Part shown: positions 1 to 9,103 of the stretch, in pieces | Layout of the letters: every line of letters begins with the position of its first letter | Position numbering within the stretch: the stretch's first letter is position 1 | Assembly: GCF_009720865.1 (NCBI RefSeq) | Contig: NZ_WNLA01000017.1 | Location: 62,001-126,000, forward strand | Source: Pseudoduganella ginsengisoli | GTDB lineage: Bacteria; Pseudomonadota; Gammaproteobacteria; Burkholderiales; Burkholderiaceae_D | DNA: 64,000 nucleotides | Direction: 5' to 3' | The notes under the pieces: generated by a model | The model's database searches: none | What the model was told of the DNA's origin: nothing | The model's input: only the letters and a program-made list of their open reading frames with translations | Translations under genes and position numbers: made by a program

Positions 1-1
1 C

Positions 2-1189
2 AAGATGACGATGGCCATGGTGCTGGCGGCGCTGCTGCCGATGATCATCACCGCGTATTACAACGTGAACGGCAGTGTGGCTGCCGTGCAGCAAAGCGAA
101 TTGCGCAACCTGGAAAGCCTGGCGCAAGCGACGGCAGGGCGGATTTCGCAACTGATTTCCGACAGCCGCTACCTGGCCAATTACCTGGCCACGGACCGCG
201 ATTTCATTGACTACCTGCGCGCGCCGACGGAAGCCAAGAAGGCGGTTGTCAGCGACAAGCTGGCCAACCTGATCAGGAATAATCCCGATGCGCACCTGAT
301 GTTCTTGATGGATAAGGAAGGCACGGCGCTGGTGTCCAGCGAGCCGGGCGTGGCGGGCGTGAATTTCAAGTTCCGCCAGTACTTCCAGGAAGCCATGAAG
401 GGGCAGCCATTCATGACCGGCGTGATCATCGGCGCCACGGCGGGCAAGCCGGGCGTGTATTACGCGAATCCCGTGTTTGACGACTTGGGCAAGGTGGTCG
501 GTGTCGTGGTCTTGCGCATCAAGGGGGCGACCATTTCCGCCATCCTGACGGAAGTCAGCGCGGGCAGTACCCGCGTGCCATTCATGATCGATGGCGACGG
601 CATCATCGTGCACCATCCCGACCCGAACCAGCTATACCGCAGCCTGGCGCCGCTGCCGAAAGCGACGCTGCAAAAAATCGTCGCGGACCAGCGTTTCCGG
701 CGCCACCGGATTGAAAGCGTGGATATGCCGGAACTGGCGCAGGTACTGATAGGCGCAAAAAAAGCCGGCAACATCAGCTTCCATTCGACCTTGTCCGGCG
801 TCGATGAACACGCCGGCTACGCCCCCGTGCAGGGACACAACTGGGTGGTGGGCGTGACGGAATCGCGCACCCGTTTCGAAGAACCATTGAAGCGCCTGTT
901 CAGCCACGTGCTGTACAGCGTAGTTGTGGTGGGGCTGGTGTTTCTGATCCTGGCCGTGCTGTTCGCCCGCAGCATCACGCGGCCCGTCGTGAAACTGACG
1001 GATGCGGCCAATGCGCTGAAAGAAGGCGACTATGACCGCGCCAATATCCAGGTCACCAGTACCGATGAAATCGGCCAGTTGGCGCGCACGTTCAACGTGA
1101 TGATCGATGTGCTGCGCCAGCGCGAACGGGAGCGCCAGCGGGGCAAGCTGGGGCACCAGCCGCATGACGACGCGGGTTCGTCGGCGTGA
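2..1189 (+). CDS. Cache-HAMP membrane receptor, 5' end outside window
   Basis: The reading frame is open to the left edge, so the N-terminus may be missing; the first visible Met is at base 5. Seen: a hydrophobic segment at the start (residues 1-18), an extracytoplasmic region of about 280 residues with the look of a double Cache sensor, a second membrane segment near residues 302-322, and a HAMP domain (about 323-373, with SITRPVVKLTDAA and DEIGQLARTFN). The protein ends about 20 residues after HAMP in a charged, low-complexity tail. No methyl-accepting, kinase, GGDEF or cyclase domain follows. It probably senses a small ligand in the periplasm and passes the signal to a partner, but no partner is visible downstream. 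A truncated chemoreceptor or diguanylate cyclase is an alternative. Confidence 0.75.
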   Translation, partial: KMTMAMVLAALLPMIITAYYNVNGSVAAVQQSELRNLESLAQATAGRISQLISDSRYLANYLATDRDFIDYLRAPTEAKKAVVSDKLANLIRNNPDAHLMFLMDKEGTALVSSEPGVAGVNFKFRQYFQEAMKGQPFMTGVIIGATAGKPGVYYANPVFDDLGKVVGVVVLRIKGATISAILTEVSAGSTRVPFMIDGDGIIVHHPDPNQLYRSLAPLPKATLQKIVADQRFRRHRIESVDMPELAQVLIGAKKAGNISFHSTLSGVDEHAGYAPVQGHNWVVGVTESRTRFEEPLKRLFSHVLYSVVVVGLVFLILAVLFARSITRPVVKLTDAANALKEGDYDRANIQVTSTDEIGQLARTFNVMIDVLRQRERERQRGKLGHQPHDDAGSSA

Positions 1190-1258
1190 TTATTGGTGAG
1201 AATGTTGTCATTTGGAAAATGATAAGATGCGGCCTTTTTTCGTATCGGTATCATTGCC

Positions 1259-4200
1259 ATGCCTATTCCAGTCCAGAGCGACGACTACGCCCCAGATTCA
1301 TCCACCACCGGTGTACTCACTATCGGTGCTACGTTGATCGGCTCAGCTTCCGCCGGCACGGATCACGACTGGTTCAAAGTCGAACTGGCAGCGGGCACCA
1401 CCTACCAGTTCCAGCTGAACGTCAATGGCATGGCGGCGGGATATTACCCGGACTTCAATTTCTCTAGTCTGGCACTGCGTGACGGGCAAGGGCTGGAACT
1501 GGCCTCGTCGACGACGTATGCGATGTATGGACAGGTGTATGTGCAATACACGCCGGTGTCCAGCGGCACATATTATGTGGACGTGCTGTCGTCCGAACGC
1601 AACGGCAACTATGGCCTGTCGATGAGCACACCCGCGCCCGACGCCGTGCCATCGCAGGGCAATGGTGCGCCACAGCTGGCATTGAATGTTGCGGTCTCCG
1701 GCCTGTTCGACTATGCGGGTGACCGCGACTGGTATCGGTTTCACGCTGAGCCCGGGCAGCATTTGCAATTCCGTACGCCCCGGGGCACAGCCGCAGACGC
1801 CATGTCCGCATCGGCAGTGGACTTCTATGACCTGAACGGCAAACCGCTGAAATACAGTTATCCGTTCGAACCCGACATGGCGGGCGACTACTATGTTTCT
1901 CTGCAGGGCAATGACAAGGGCAGCTACACGCTGCTGATGTCGGCTTTGGCCGATGATTACAGCGGCACCCCGGCGACCACCGGCAAGTTGCTGCCAGGCG
2001 GCGCGGCGCAGTCCGGCAAAATCGATTATTCCTACGATACCGATGCATTCCATATGCCGGTTGAGGCCGGAAAAGTCTACACGGTCAAGGTGTCGGGAAT
2101 CGATGCCGATAAACATCATCTGGACTATCGCGTATCAGATGGGAGCGGCGACCGGTATCTCGAAGTCAATAAGGCAACTGGCGGTTTCAGTTTTAAGGCA
2201 GACAGTACAGGGGATGTGGTCATCTCGCTGGCGTCATACGCAGAGAAGCCGCCTGCAGAGAGCGGCGCTTATACGGTGCAGGCGGAGGCCGGGATACTGG
2301 ACGAATATGGCGACGATGCGGCCCATGCGGCGGCAGCGGCGCTGGGCCAGCCGGTCAGCGGGGCCTTGCAGGGCAGTGATGTTGACGTGTTCAAGGTGGA
2401 ATTGCAGGCGGGGGTGACGTATGCGGTCGAAGCGGCGGGTATGCCCGCTGCCGGGACCCCGGCAGCGCGGCAGCCGCTGCTGCTGCTGAAAGACGCCACT
2501 GGAAAGGAAGTCGCCTCCGGCCGCTATTCAGAGGCCAGTGGAAAGTTCAACGTTACGCCAACGGCGGACGGGACGTATTTTGGCTACGTGTCCGGAACGG
2601 ATCTTCCCTACACCTTCAAAGTAGTGGCTATGCCTGATGACTATACCGGCAACAGCCATACCGCAGGCATCCTGCAGGTCGGTGGCAGTGCCAGGGGCAC
2701 GCTGGAAAGCATGGCCGATGTCGACTGGCTTGCTGTTGATCTGACGGCCGGCGTGACGTACTGGTTCACCAGTGTATCGTTCGACAGCACCGAGTTCTTC
2801 AAACGCAGCGGTCCCTCCCTGAAGCTGGTCGACAGCCAAGGCAACACGCTGGCCGAGCAGCCGACCGGCTTGAATTCCGATCAGGTTCCGACGATGAACT
2901 TCGTGCCACAAAATTCGGGTACGTATTATGTCCGCGCTACTCCCTGGTCGAGCTGGGACAACATGCCGGCGCACTACGGAGTATCTGCGCGGATTGGTGA
3001 GCAGGACGATTACGGGACCACCCGCGCCACTGCGGGGACGCTGGTTGCCGATGTACCGGCCAAAGGACGGCTGGAACTGGCCCAGGATGCGGATATGTTC
3101 CGTTTCACGGCTGCCGAGGGCAAGGCATACGTCGTGGAGCTGCTCGACAGCAAGGGCATTGCGATGAACCTGCCGGTGACAGTCACCGATGACCAGGGAG
3201 CCACCGGCCTGCTGCGCAAGAGCGGTCCCAACTATCGCGAAACGACATTGTTCGAGCCCAAGTCCGCCGGCGAATACTATGTCACGGTGACGGGCGACCG
3301 GGGCACCACCGGCGACTATACGCTGCGCCTTAAGCCGGTCGGAGGCGACACTATCCCGGCCAGCAACGCTACCAAGGCCGTGCTGCAGACAGGGGCGCCG
3401 GTCCAGGGCATGCTGGAATCAAAATATGACGCCGACTGGTATAAGGTGGCGCTGCAGAACGGTCATACCTATGCGGTTGAATTGCAGGGGCGCCTGAGCG
3501 GTAATGGCTCGCTTGAAGCCCAGGCGCTTGGGCTTGGTATTGTCGACGCTTATGGCTACGGTTCCAGCGTCGACGGGCCGAGTTCTTATAGAGGCTATTC
3601 CGAGCCAGCGATGCTGTTCAAGGCAGACCGCAACGGCGATTATTTTGTCAAAGTTGATGGCGGCGCCGCCGCGGACGGCAGCTATACCGTGCAAGTGACG
3701 GACATTACCAATGACAGAAAAGGTCCCGAGCTGACAGCGGTATCGCATGGCGGCGACGCCAGGCTGGAATTGTTTGACACCATCACATTGACGTTTGATG
3801 AGCGGGTAAAAATCGATGGCCGCTCCATCGAGCTGAAAGGACCGCAAGGAGTTGTCAGCGTCAACGGTGTAACGACAGTCTACTCCGACAAGCAGTTCGC
3901 CGCCGGGAATAAACTGGTGCTTGATCCCACGTACCGGCTCGATCCCGGTATGACTTATGCGCTGGCACTGAAGCCCGGCACCATTACTGACATGGCGGGC
4001 AATCCCTATAGTGGCCCGATGTCATTCAGTTTTACCACTCGCCCATTGCTGGACACAGGCACGGATGGCAACGATTATTTGAATGGCGCGGGCAAGGCTG
4101 GGGCATTGGATGGCGGCGCCGGAACCGATATCGCTTTCCTTCCAGGCAGGACGACCGATTTCACGATCACCGGGGCGGGCGGCGGGAAGTTCGCCATTGC

Positions 4201-4672
4201 CTCCCGCTATATGTCTCCAGTCATTAATGCTGCGCTGGACAACGTTGAGCGGCTGATGTTTGCAGGTAGTGGCTTCGGCGTCGCGCTGGACATCGAGGGA
4301 ACCGCAGGCAAAGCTTACCGCCTGTACCAGGCCGCGTTCAACCGTACGCCGGATGAAACAGGTGTCGGCTACTGGATGGCTCAGCTGGACAAGGGCATGG
4401 CGCTGAACGATGCCGCCCGTTATTTCATGGCAGGTGCGGAATTCCAGAAGCTGTACGGGGCCAATCCAACCGATGCATCATTTGTTGATCTGTTGTACAG
4501 CAACGTACTGCACCGCGCGCCAGATGCAAGCGGCGCCGCTTACTGGACCGGCGTGCTGCATGATGGCCTGCCGCGCGAGCAAGCGCTGGCGTATTTCAGC
4601 GAAAGCCAGGAAAACCACGACGCCGTGGCGAAGCTGATTGCCAATGGCTTTAGCTACATCCCGTATGGTTGA
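1259..4672 (+). CDS. PPC-repeat, Ig-like and DUF4214 domain surface/secreted protein
   Basis: A 1137-residue protein. About seven consecutive modules of roughly 110 residues fill residues 7-820. Most open with a DDY-type start, carry a D-D/W-(F/Y)-x-V signature after a GxL strand and end in a GxYxV strand, as in bacterial pre-peptidase C-terminal (PPC) domains. A SbsA-like Ig domain (about 822-929, FDERV and DMAGNPYSGPMSF) follows, then a glycine/aspartate-rich RTX-like stretch (GTDGNDYLNG, about 934-960) and a C-terminal DUF4214 region (about 1020-1130, with repeated RxPDxxGxxYW). No N-terminal signal peptide is visible, so type I secretion guided by the C-terminus is inferred. It may be a carbohydrate-binding or adhesive surface protein; no catalytic motif was found. 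The start has no clear Shine-Dalgarno site. Confidence 0.8.
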   Translation: MPIPVQSDDYAPDSSTTGVLTIGATLIGSASAGTDHDWFKVELAAGTTYQFQLNVNGMAAGYYPDFNFSSLALRDGQGLELASSTTYAMYGQVYVQYTPVSSGTYYVDVLSSERNGNYGLSMSTPAPDAVPSQGNGAPQLALNVAVSGLFDYAGDRDWYRFHAEPGQHLQFRTPRGTAADAMSASAVDFYDLNGKPLKYSYPFEPDMAGDYYVSLQGNDKGSYTLLMSALADDYSGTPATTGKLLPGGAAQSGKIDYSYDTDAFHMPVEAGKVYTVKVSGIDADKHHLDYRVSDGSGDRYLEVNKATGGFSFKADSTGDVVISLASYAEKPPAESGAYTVQAEAGILDEYGDDAAHAAAAALGQPVSGALQGSDVDVFKVELQAGVTYAVEAAGMPAAGTPAARQPLLLLKDATGKEVASGRYSEASGKFNVTPTADGTYFGYVSGTDLPYTFKVVAMPDDYTGNSHTAGILQVGGSARGTLESMADVDWLAVDLTAGVTYWFTSVSFDSTEFFKRSGPSLKLVDSQGNTLAEQPTGLNSDQVPTMNFVPQNSGTYYVRATPWSSWDNMPAHYGVSARIGEQDDYGTTRATAGTLVADVPAKGRLELAQDADMFRFTAAEGKAYVVELLDSKGIAMNLPVTVTDDQGATGLLRKSGPNYRETTLFEPKSAGEYYVTVTGDRGTTGDYTLRLKPVGGDTIPASNATKAVLQTGAPVQGMLESKYDADWYKVALQNGHTYAVELQGRLSGNGSLEAQALGLGIVDAYGYGSSVDGPSSYRGYSEPAMLFKADRNGDYFVKVDGGAAADGSYTVQVTDITNDRKGPELTAVSHGGDARLELFDTITLTFDERVKIDGRSIELKGPQGVVSVNGVTTVYSDKQFAAGNKLVLDPTYRLDPGMTYALALKPGTITDMAGNPYSGPMSFSFTTRPLLDTGTDGNDYLNGAGKAGALDGGAGTDIAFLPGRTTDFTITGAGGGKFAIASRYMSPVINAALDNVERLMFAGSGFGVALDIEGTAGKAYRLYQAAFNRTPDETGVGYWMAQLDKGMALNDAARYFMAGAEFQKLYGANPTDASFVDLLYSNVLHRAPDASGAAYWTGVLHDGLPREQALAYFSESQENHDAVAKLIANGFSYIPYG

Positions 4673-4690
4673 AAGCTGCCGGCTGTTGGC

Positions 4691-5359
4691 TCACGCATAA
4701 TCGACAAACCACTGCTGCGACGGATCTTGCCAGCAGCGCGTGCCCTGCAGCCCATCGGCCATTGCGCGCTGGTGGCCCGCGTGGTCGCATGCCGCCACGT
4801 GCATCTGCGTCATGCTGGACTGGGGCGGCGGCAGCAGCAAATCCCGCTGCACCACCAGCCGCGCCAGGCCGCCATACACGATGGCATAGCGCCGCACCGT
4901 AAAGCCTTCCTTCAGCAAGCCCCGCAGGCTGCGCATGTTTTCCGGCGCCACGGTCGCCGCGACCAGCGTGCGCCCCAGTTCACGGCCCAGCGCCATGCGC
5001 TCTTCGATTCCCGCGCAGTGCAGGCGGCGGCCGCGCCATTCCGGCAGACAGGCGGCGCCGTCCAGCACACACAGGCGGGCCCGCTGCTGGGCATCGAGGT
5101 CCAGCAATGTGCCCATGTGATCGACCGTCGGCGAATGCAATCCCAGCACGCCATAGGCCACCAGTTCATCATCGGCAAAACAGCCGAGAATGCGCCCGCA
5201 CTCCGCCACGTGGCGCTGGAAATGGGCAAGCGGATCGGGGCGCACCATGCCGGCCGGCGTCAGCGACGCTACGTGGGCATGCAACGCGTGCACTTCCCGC
5301 GCCTCATCTTCACGTATGGTGCGCCACGTGAACACCACGTCATCTTCGCAGCAATTCAT
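4691..5359 (-). CDS. GNAT-family acetyltransferase, last gene of the sensor-MFS operon
   Basis: 222 residues with a GNAT-like layout: an acceptor-side N-terminal half, a strand with LVAYGVLGL, then an acetyl-CoA-loop-like WRGRRLHCAGIEERM segment at about 110-125 and a C-terminal NMRSLRGLLKEGF helix-strand. The loop deviates from the classical Q/RxxGxG/A, so activity is uncertain. Its ATG overlaps the stop of the upstream substrate-binding protein as ATGA (5356-5359), which implies translational coupling. It is the distal gene of a four-gene operon reading leftward from about 9.1 kb. The substrate is unknown. Confidence 0.65.
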   Translation of the reverse strand: MNCCEDDVVFTWRTIREDEAREVHALHAHVASLTPAGMVRPDPLAHFQRHVAECGRILGCFADDELVAYGVLGLHSPTVDHMGTLLDLDAQQRARLCVLDGAACLPEWRGRRLHCAGIEERMALGRELGRTLVAATVAPENMRSLRGLLKEGFTVRRYAIVYGGLARLVVQRDLLLPPPQSSMTQMHVAACDHAGHQRAMADGLQGTRCWQDPSQQWFVDYA

Positions 5360-6348
5360 TTGAGTAGCTCCGCAAAGTTAATGACTTTTAATGGCGGATA
5401 CAGTTCCAGTTCGGCCGCCACGGACATATTCACGATGTAGGAAAAGCGGGCCAGCGTTTCAATCGGGATGGACGATGGCGCCCGCCGTTCAACGAGGATT
5501 TGCGCCGCCTTGTACGCGGTCAGGCGGCCCACGGCTTCATAGCCGGATACGAGCCCGAACAAGGCTTTGCCGTCGCGCAGCATCACTTCCGCCGCCGAAT
5601 ACGTCGGCAGGCGGTACGCCAGCGCTGCTTCCGTCAGGGCTTTGCGGTTGGCTGCCAGGAAGCTGTCCGGGCCGATGTACAGCAATTGGACGCCATCCGC
5701 GGCCAGCTGCTTGACCAGTTGCGGCAATGACGCCGCCAGCGGCTGGCCGCCCGCGTCGAGCGGCACCGGGCGTTCCACCAACTGCAGATTTTCCTGCGCT
5801 GCCGCCTTGCGCAGGGCCTTCATGTTCGGCAGCGAATTGGCTTCGGCCGGGTTGTAGATGGCGGCGATGCGGTCGAAACGGCGGTACGTGCGGATGGCCG
5901 TCAACTGCTGTTCAATTGGCACCACGTGCGAAGCGCCAGTCAGGTTGCGGCCGGACGACGCCAATGATTTGACGAAACCCGCGCCGACCGGCGACGATAC
6001 CATGGTGAAGACCACGGGAATATCCTTGACCGGCTTGACGGCATCGTCGTGGCGGCCCACTACGGCCAGCGTCACGGGTGTGCCCCACGTATAAATCAAA
6101 TCGACTTTCAGCGCGCGCGCTTCGGCGACCAGGTCCGGCACGCGGGCGATGTTTTGTGCGACGTCGCGCGTAATCAATTCAACGGGAATGTTACGGGTGG
6201 CGAAGTAATTGCGGAAACCGCGCTCGACGTCGGTTTCGCCCCGGTACAGGATCATGTAAATCCGGTAGGGCTTGTCCGGCGATGGCGCCGCCTGCACGAA
6301 CGGCGCCGCCGCAGCCGCTGCCAGCAACGTGCGCCGCTTGAAGTTCAT
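5356..6348 (-). CDS. ABC-type substrate-binding protein (ABC_sub_bind family) with Tat-like signal
   Basis: 330 residues. The N-terminus has a twin-arginine-like signal (FKRRTLLAAAAAA, then an AxA-type site near VQA) followed by the two-lobe fold of the PF04392 family: an IYMILYRGETD first strand, DLIYTWGTPV, IPVVFTMVSSP, LYIGPDSFLAANRKALTEAA and a FGLVSGYEAVGR region. Members of this family bind small molecules for ABC importers or serve as sensory periplasmic proteins. No permease or ATPase is encoded nearby. The gene overlaps the stop of the sensor-MFS gene by 4 bp (6345-6348) and the GNAT start by 4 bp, so the protein probably works with the two membrane sensors rather than with an ABC importer. 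The ligand is unknown. Confidence 0.8.
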   Translation of the reverse strand: MNFKRRTLLAAAAAAPFVQAAPSPDKPYRIYMILYRGETDVERGFRNYFATRNIPVELITRDVAQNIARVPDLVAEARALKVDLIYTWGTPVTLAVVGRHDDAVKPVKDIPVVFTMVSSPVGAGFVKSLASSGRNLTGASHVVPIEQQLTAIRTYRRFDRIAAIYNPAEANSLPNMKALRKAAAQENLQLVERPVPLDAGGQPLAASLPQLVKQLAADGVQLLYIGPDSFLAANRKALTEAALAYRLPTYSAAEVMLRDGKALFGLVSGYEAVGRLTAYKAAQILVERRAPSSIPIETLARFSYIVNMSVAAELELYPPLKVINFAELLK

Positions 6349-8402
6349 GCCGCCGCTCCTTCCGCATTGGCTGCGTCCACGCGGGTGGCGGCCATGAAAA
6401 CCAGTACAAACGCCAGCGATGACAGCAGCGCAAACGCGCCCAGCGCCAGCATGGCTTGCGGCGCGCCGTAGCGCGCCACGAGCATGCCGGTGACCAGCGG
6501 CCCCGCCGCGGCGCCCAGCCGTTCCAGCAGGCGGAACAGGCCGACAATCGGGCCGGTGCCCGCATCGCGTGCTTCTTCGCGCGTGACGCGCGCCACCAGC
6601 ACCAGCTGGGCTGAAATACTCATCGACTGGCCCACGCCCAGCGCCGCAATGCCCAGCATGACGAAGTCGCCGCTGGCGCCGAAATACACGGGCAGCAAGC
6701 CCAGTCCCGTCAGCACGCCGCCGGCCGCCACCAACCGCGCGTAAGCGTTGTAGCGGTCCGCCAGGTGGGCAAAGACAGGCGCCAGCGCCAGGGATGACAG
6801 GCCATACAGCATCGTGTAGCGGCCGATTTCCGATTTCGAATGGCCCAGCGTGGACAGCAGCACGGGGACCAGGAAGATCAGGAAGCCGGAATACAGGAAT
6901 TTGGCCGGCATGCCGGACAAGAACGACAGCGCGACAAAGCGCCGGTTGCGGGCAAGCCGGCTGACGAGCGCAAAGCTGGCGCCGGGCAGCGGCGCCGCGC
7001 TGTTACCGGCAGGCGCCGCTGCGCGTTCCGGGTTCTGCGTGGCGCGCAACACCACCGCCGCCAGCGCTGCCGCGCCCAGCGCCACCATCGCGCCCAGCAG
7101 GAACACCATGCGGTAGCCGACGCGGTCCGCCAGGATGCCGCCCACGGCAGGAGAGCAGATTTCCGCCACCATGATGGCGCCTACGAACAGCGCCATGCCT
7201 TTGCCCCGGTTGCTGCTATCCGTATGGTCGAAGACGTAGCCCTGGCACGCCATGAACATGACGGCATAGCCGGCGCCTGTCACGGCGCGGGCAACCACCA
7301 GCGCCAGGTAATCCGGCACCAGGCCCGTAACGGCCAGCCCTGCCATCACGGTCAGCGCGCCCGCGATATAGCTGCTGCGCCGTCCCAGCCGGTCCGACCA
7401 TGCGCCGGCAAACGGCATGGTCAGCGCCACGCCCAGCAGGAACGCCGTGATCGGCAGGCTGGCGCGCATGCCGCTGTCCAGGCCCGGCGCGGGCAGTGAA
7501 GCGGCATATACGGGCAGGAAAGAGCGCGACAGCATTTCCGCAAACATGAACAGGAAACTCAGCACGCGCACCAGTACGACACGATGCGCTACCAGGTCGC
7601 CTTCGCTGGTGGAACCGAACGTGTACAGGGACTTCAGGCGCCGCAGCACGGGCTCGGCCTGCGCCGCTGCCAACGGCGCCAGCCGGCGCTGTGCTTCCGC
7701 GTCGCGCAGCACGGCGTCGTAGCTGCGGTTGGCGTTTTCCGCCAGGCCGTGCAAATGCCCGGCGATGGGGGCGCCGGGCGGCGGAGGCGGGCGCTGGCGG
7801 AAGTCGCCCGCCGCAATGTGCGCCATCATGGTGACGATGTGGCGCATGGGCGCCGTGAAATTCAGCGTGACGATGAACCACAGGATTTCAAAGGCGATCA
7901 GCAGGCTGGTGATCAGCACGATGCCGATGTCGTAGCGCAGTTCGCGGATACGGGCCGCCAGGTAGCGGTGGTCCACGCCCACATGCAAATGCCCGACAGT
8001 CTTGCCCTGCAATTGCAGCGGCAGCGCCGTATCGAGGAAGCGTTCCGGCGCCGTGGTGTCGGCCGTGGTGCTGCCATACAGGACAGCGCCTGCGCGGTCC
8101 GTCACGCGCAGGTAGGCGAGGTCGCGGTTTTCCTTCAATACTTCGGCAAAATATTCCGGTACGCCTTCGAGCCGCTGCAGCGGAATGCCATAGCCGAGCG
8201 CCCGCACGATCTGCGTGGACAATTCCACGCCCGTCGTATGCGCCTTGCGTCCCAGTTCCGGCAACAGCCGCTGTTCCGACAGCGACCACGCATACAGCGA
8301 CAGCGCGGTCTGCACCAGCACCAGCAACGCCAGCACAAAGACAAACAGTTGCCTTACAGGGCGTGCGTACAGGCGTTCCGCAGGTGGCCGGTGCGAACTC
8401 AC
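6345..8402 (-). CDS. Sensor-MFS fusion: extracytoplasmic sensor with HAMP-like linker joined to an MFS transporter
   Basis: 685 residues, starting with GTG in a GTGA overlap (8399-8402) with the upstream gene. Residues 18-38 form a membrane helix. A periplasmic sensor of about 120 residues follows (AYLRVTDRAGAVLYGS), then a second helix near 160-182 and a HAMP-like stretch (TAPMRHIVTMMAHIAAGDF). A proline-rich linker and coiled region lead into a complete 12-helix MFS domain (about 285-675). It has the A-motif GAWSDRLGRRSS after helix 2 and a related degenerate loop AHLADRYNAYARL in the second half. The usual MFS is about 400 residues; the extra 280 are the sensor. The fusion suggests that transport is gated by an external signal, or that the MFS part itself transmits it. 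Cargo cannot be read from the sequence; the MFS half resembles drug/H+ antiporters. Confidence 0.8.
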   Translation of the reverse strand: MSSHRPPAERLYARPVRQLFVFVLALLVLVQTALSLYAWSLSEQRLLPELGRKAHTTGVELSTQIVRALGYGIPLQRLEGVPEYFAEVLKENRDLAYLRVTDRAGAVLYGSTTADTTAPERFLDTALPLQLQGKTVGHLHVGVDHRYLAARIRELRYDIGIVLITSLLIAFEILWFIVTLNFTAPMRHIVTMMAHIAAGDFRQRPPPPPGAPIAGHLHGLAENANRSYDAVLRDAEAQRRLAPLAAAQAEPVLRRLKSLYTFGSTSEGDLVAHRVVLVRVLSFLFMFAEMLSRSFLPVYAASLPAPGLDSGMRASLPITAFLLGVALTMPFAGAWSDRLGRRSSYIAGALTVMAGLAVTGLVPDYLALVVARAVTGAGYAVMFMACQGYVFDHTDSSNRGKGMALFVGAIMVAEICSPAVGGILADRVGYRMVFLLGAMVALGAAALAAVVLRATQNPERAAAPAGNSAAPLPGASFALVSRLARNRRFVALSFLSGMPAKFLYSGFLIFLVPVLLSTLGHSKSEIGRYTMLYGLSSLALAPVFAHLADRYNAYARLVAAGGVLTGLGLLPVYFGASGDFVMLGIAALGVGQSMSISAQLVLVARVTREEARDAGTGPIVGLFRLLERLGAAAGPLVTGMLVARYGAPQAMLALGAFALLSSLAFVLVFMAATRVDAANAEGAAA

Positions 8403-9103
8403 AGCCGTGCTCCGGCCGCATCGGACCCTGACAGGGCGGCGTGCGCTTGCTGCAAATCCTGTCCGGCCTGGCCGGCGGCGCGGTTGACTTCCGCCGCCAG
8501 TTCTTCCGCTTGCCGGTCGGGCCTGGACACGGCTGGCGTACTTGGATCAAACGCATGTTCGATGGTGCCCAGCGTACGCCGGATGCGGCGCACCCACAGC
8601 CGGATGCCCAGCGCCGCCAGCATGCCGGTCAGCAGCGTGGCCACCACGCCGGCCTGGGTCAATTGCGTGGCAATGCCGGACATGAATGCATCATGGCCGG
8701 CGCGGGAATAATGCAGTTCGACGGAGCCAGCCACAACGCCGAGGTCGCTCGACAGCGGCGACGCGATGCGGATGTCGCCGTTGTCCGGCTTGCGCCCGGT
8801 GGAATAGACGGGAACACCGGCCGTGTCGCGCACAATGATGGCGACAATGCCCGCGTCCTGGGCCGCTTCGAATTCAATCGCGGCCTGGGCATTGCCCAGG
8901 CCATTGATGGGCAAACCCAGGTCCAGCCCGGTTTCCAGGTTTTCGCGCAGTCCGTTGACGGTAAAGCGCAGCCGCGAATCTTCCAGTTCCGTCAGTGTGC
9001 GGTCCAGCTTGCCGATGTTGAGAAACACCGTCAGGGCGATCGCCAGCACCGATATCAATATGACCGGTGCAGTAATCGTAACGCTGAGCCGTGACATCGC
9101 CAT
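8399..9103 (-). CDS. Two-helix membrane sensor protein, first gene of the sensor-MFS operon
   Basis: 234 residues. A first membrane helix (about 8-28, ITAPVILISVLAIALTVFL), a periplasmic domain (about 30-150) with DAGIVAIIVRDTAGVPVYST resembling a single Cache/PAS-like fold, a second helix (about 150-170) and a short cytoplasmic part with an amphipathic helix and an Ala/Gln/Asp-rich tail. No output domain is present. The periplasmic domain resembles the sensor part of the next gene product, so the two may be paralogous and form a complex. Either ATG at 9103 or ATG at 9097 could start it; neither has a clear Shine-Dalgarno site. The gene heads the four-gene operon. Confidence 0.65.
   Translation of the reverse strand: MAMSRLSVTITAPVILISVLAIALTVFLNIGKLDRTLTELEDSRLRFTVNGLRENLETGLDLGLPINGLGNAQAAIEFEAAQDAGIVAIIVRDTAGVPVYSTGRKPDNGDIRIASPLSSDLGVVAGSVELHYSRAGHDAFMSGIATQLTQAGVVATLLTGMLAALGIRLWVRRIRRTLGTIEHAFDPSTPAVSRPDRQAEELAAEVNRAAGQAGQDLQQAHAALSGSDAAGARL

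Noticed and set aside
1205..1228. TTGTCA and TAAGAT as a promoter for the DUF4214 gene
   Set aside because: The spacer is only 12 bases.
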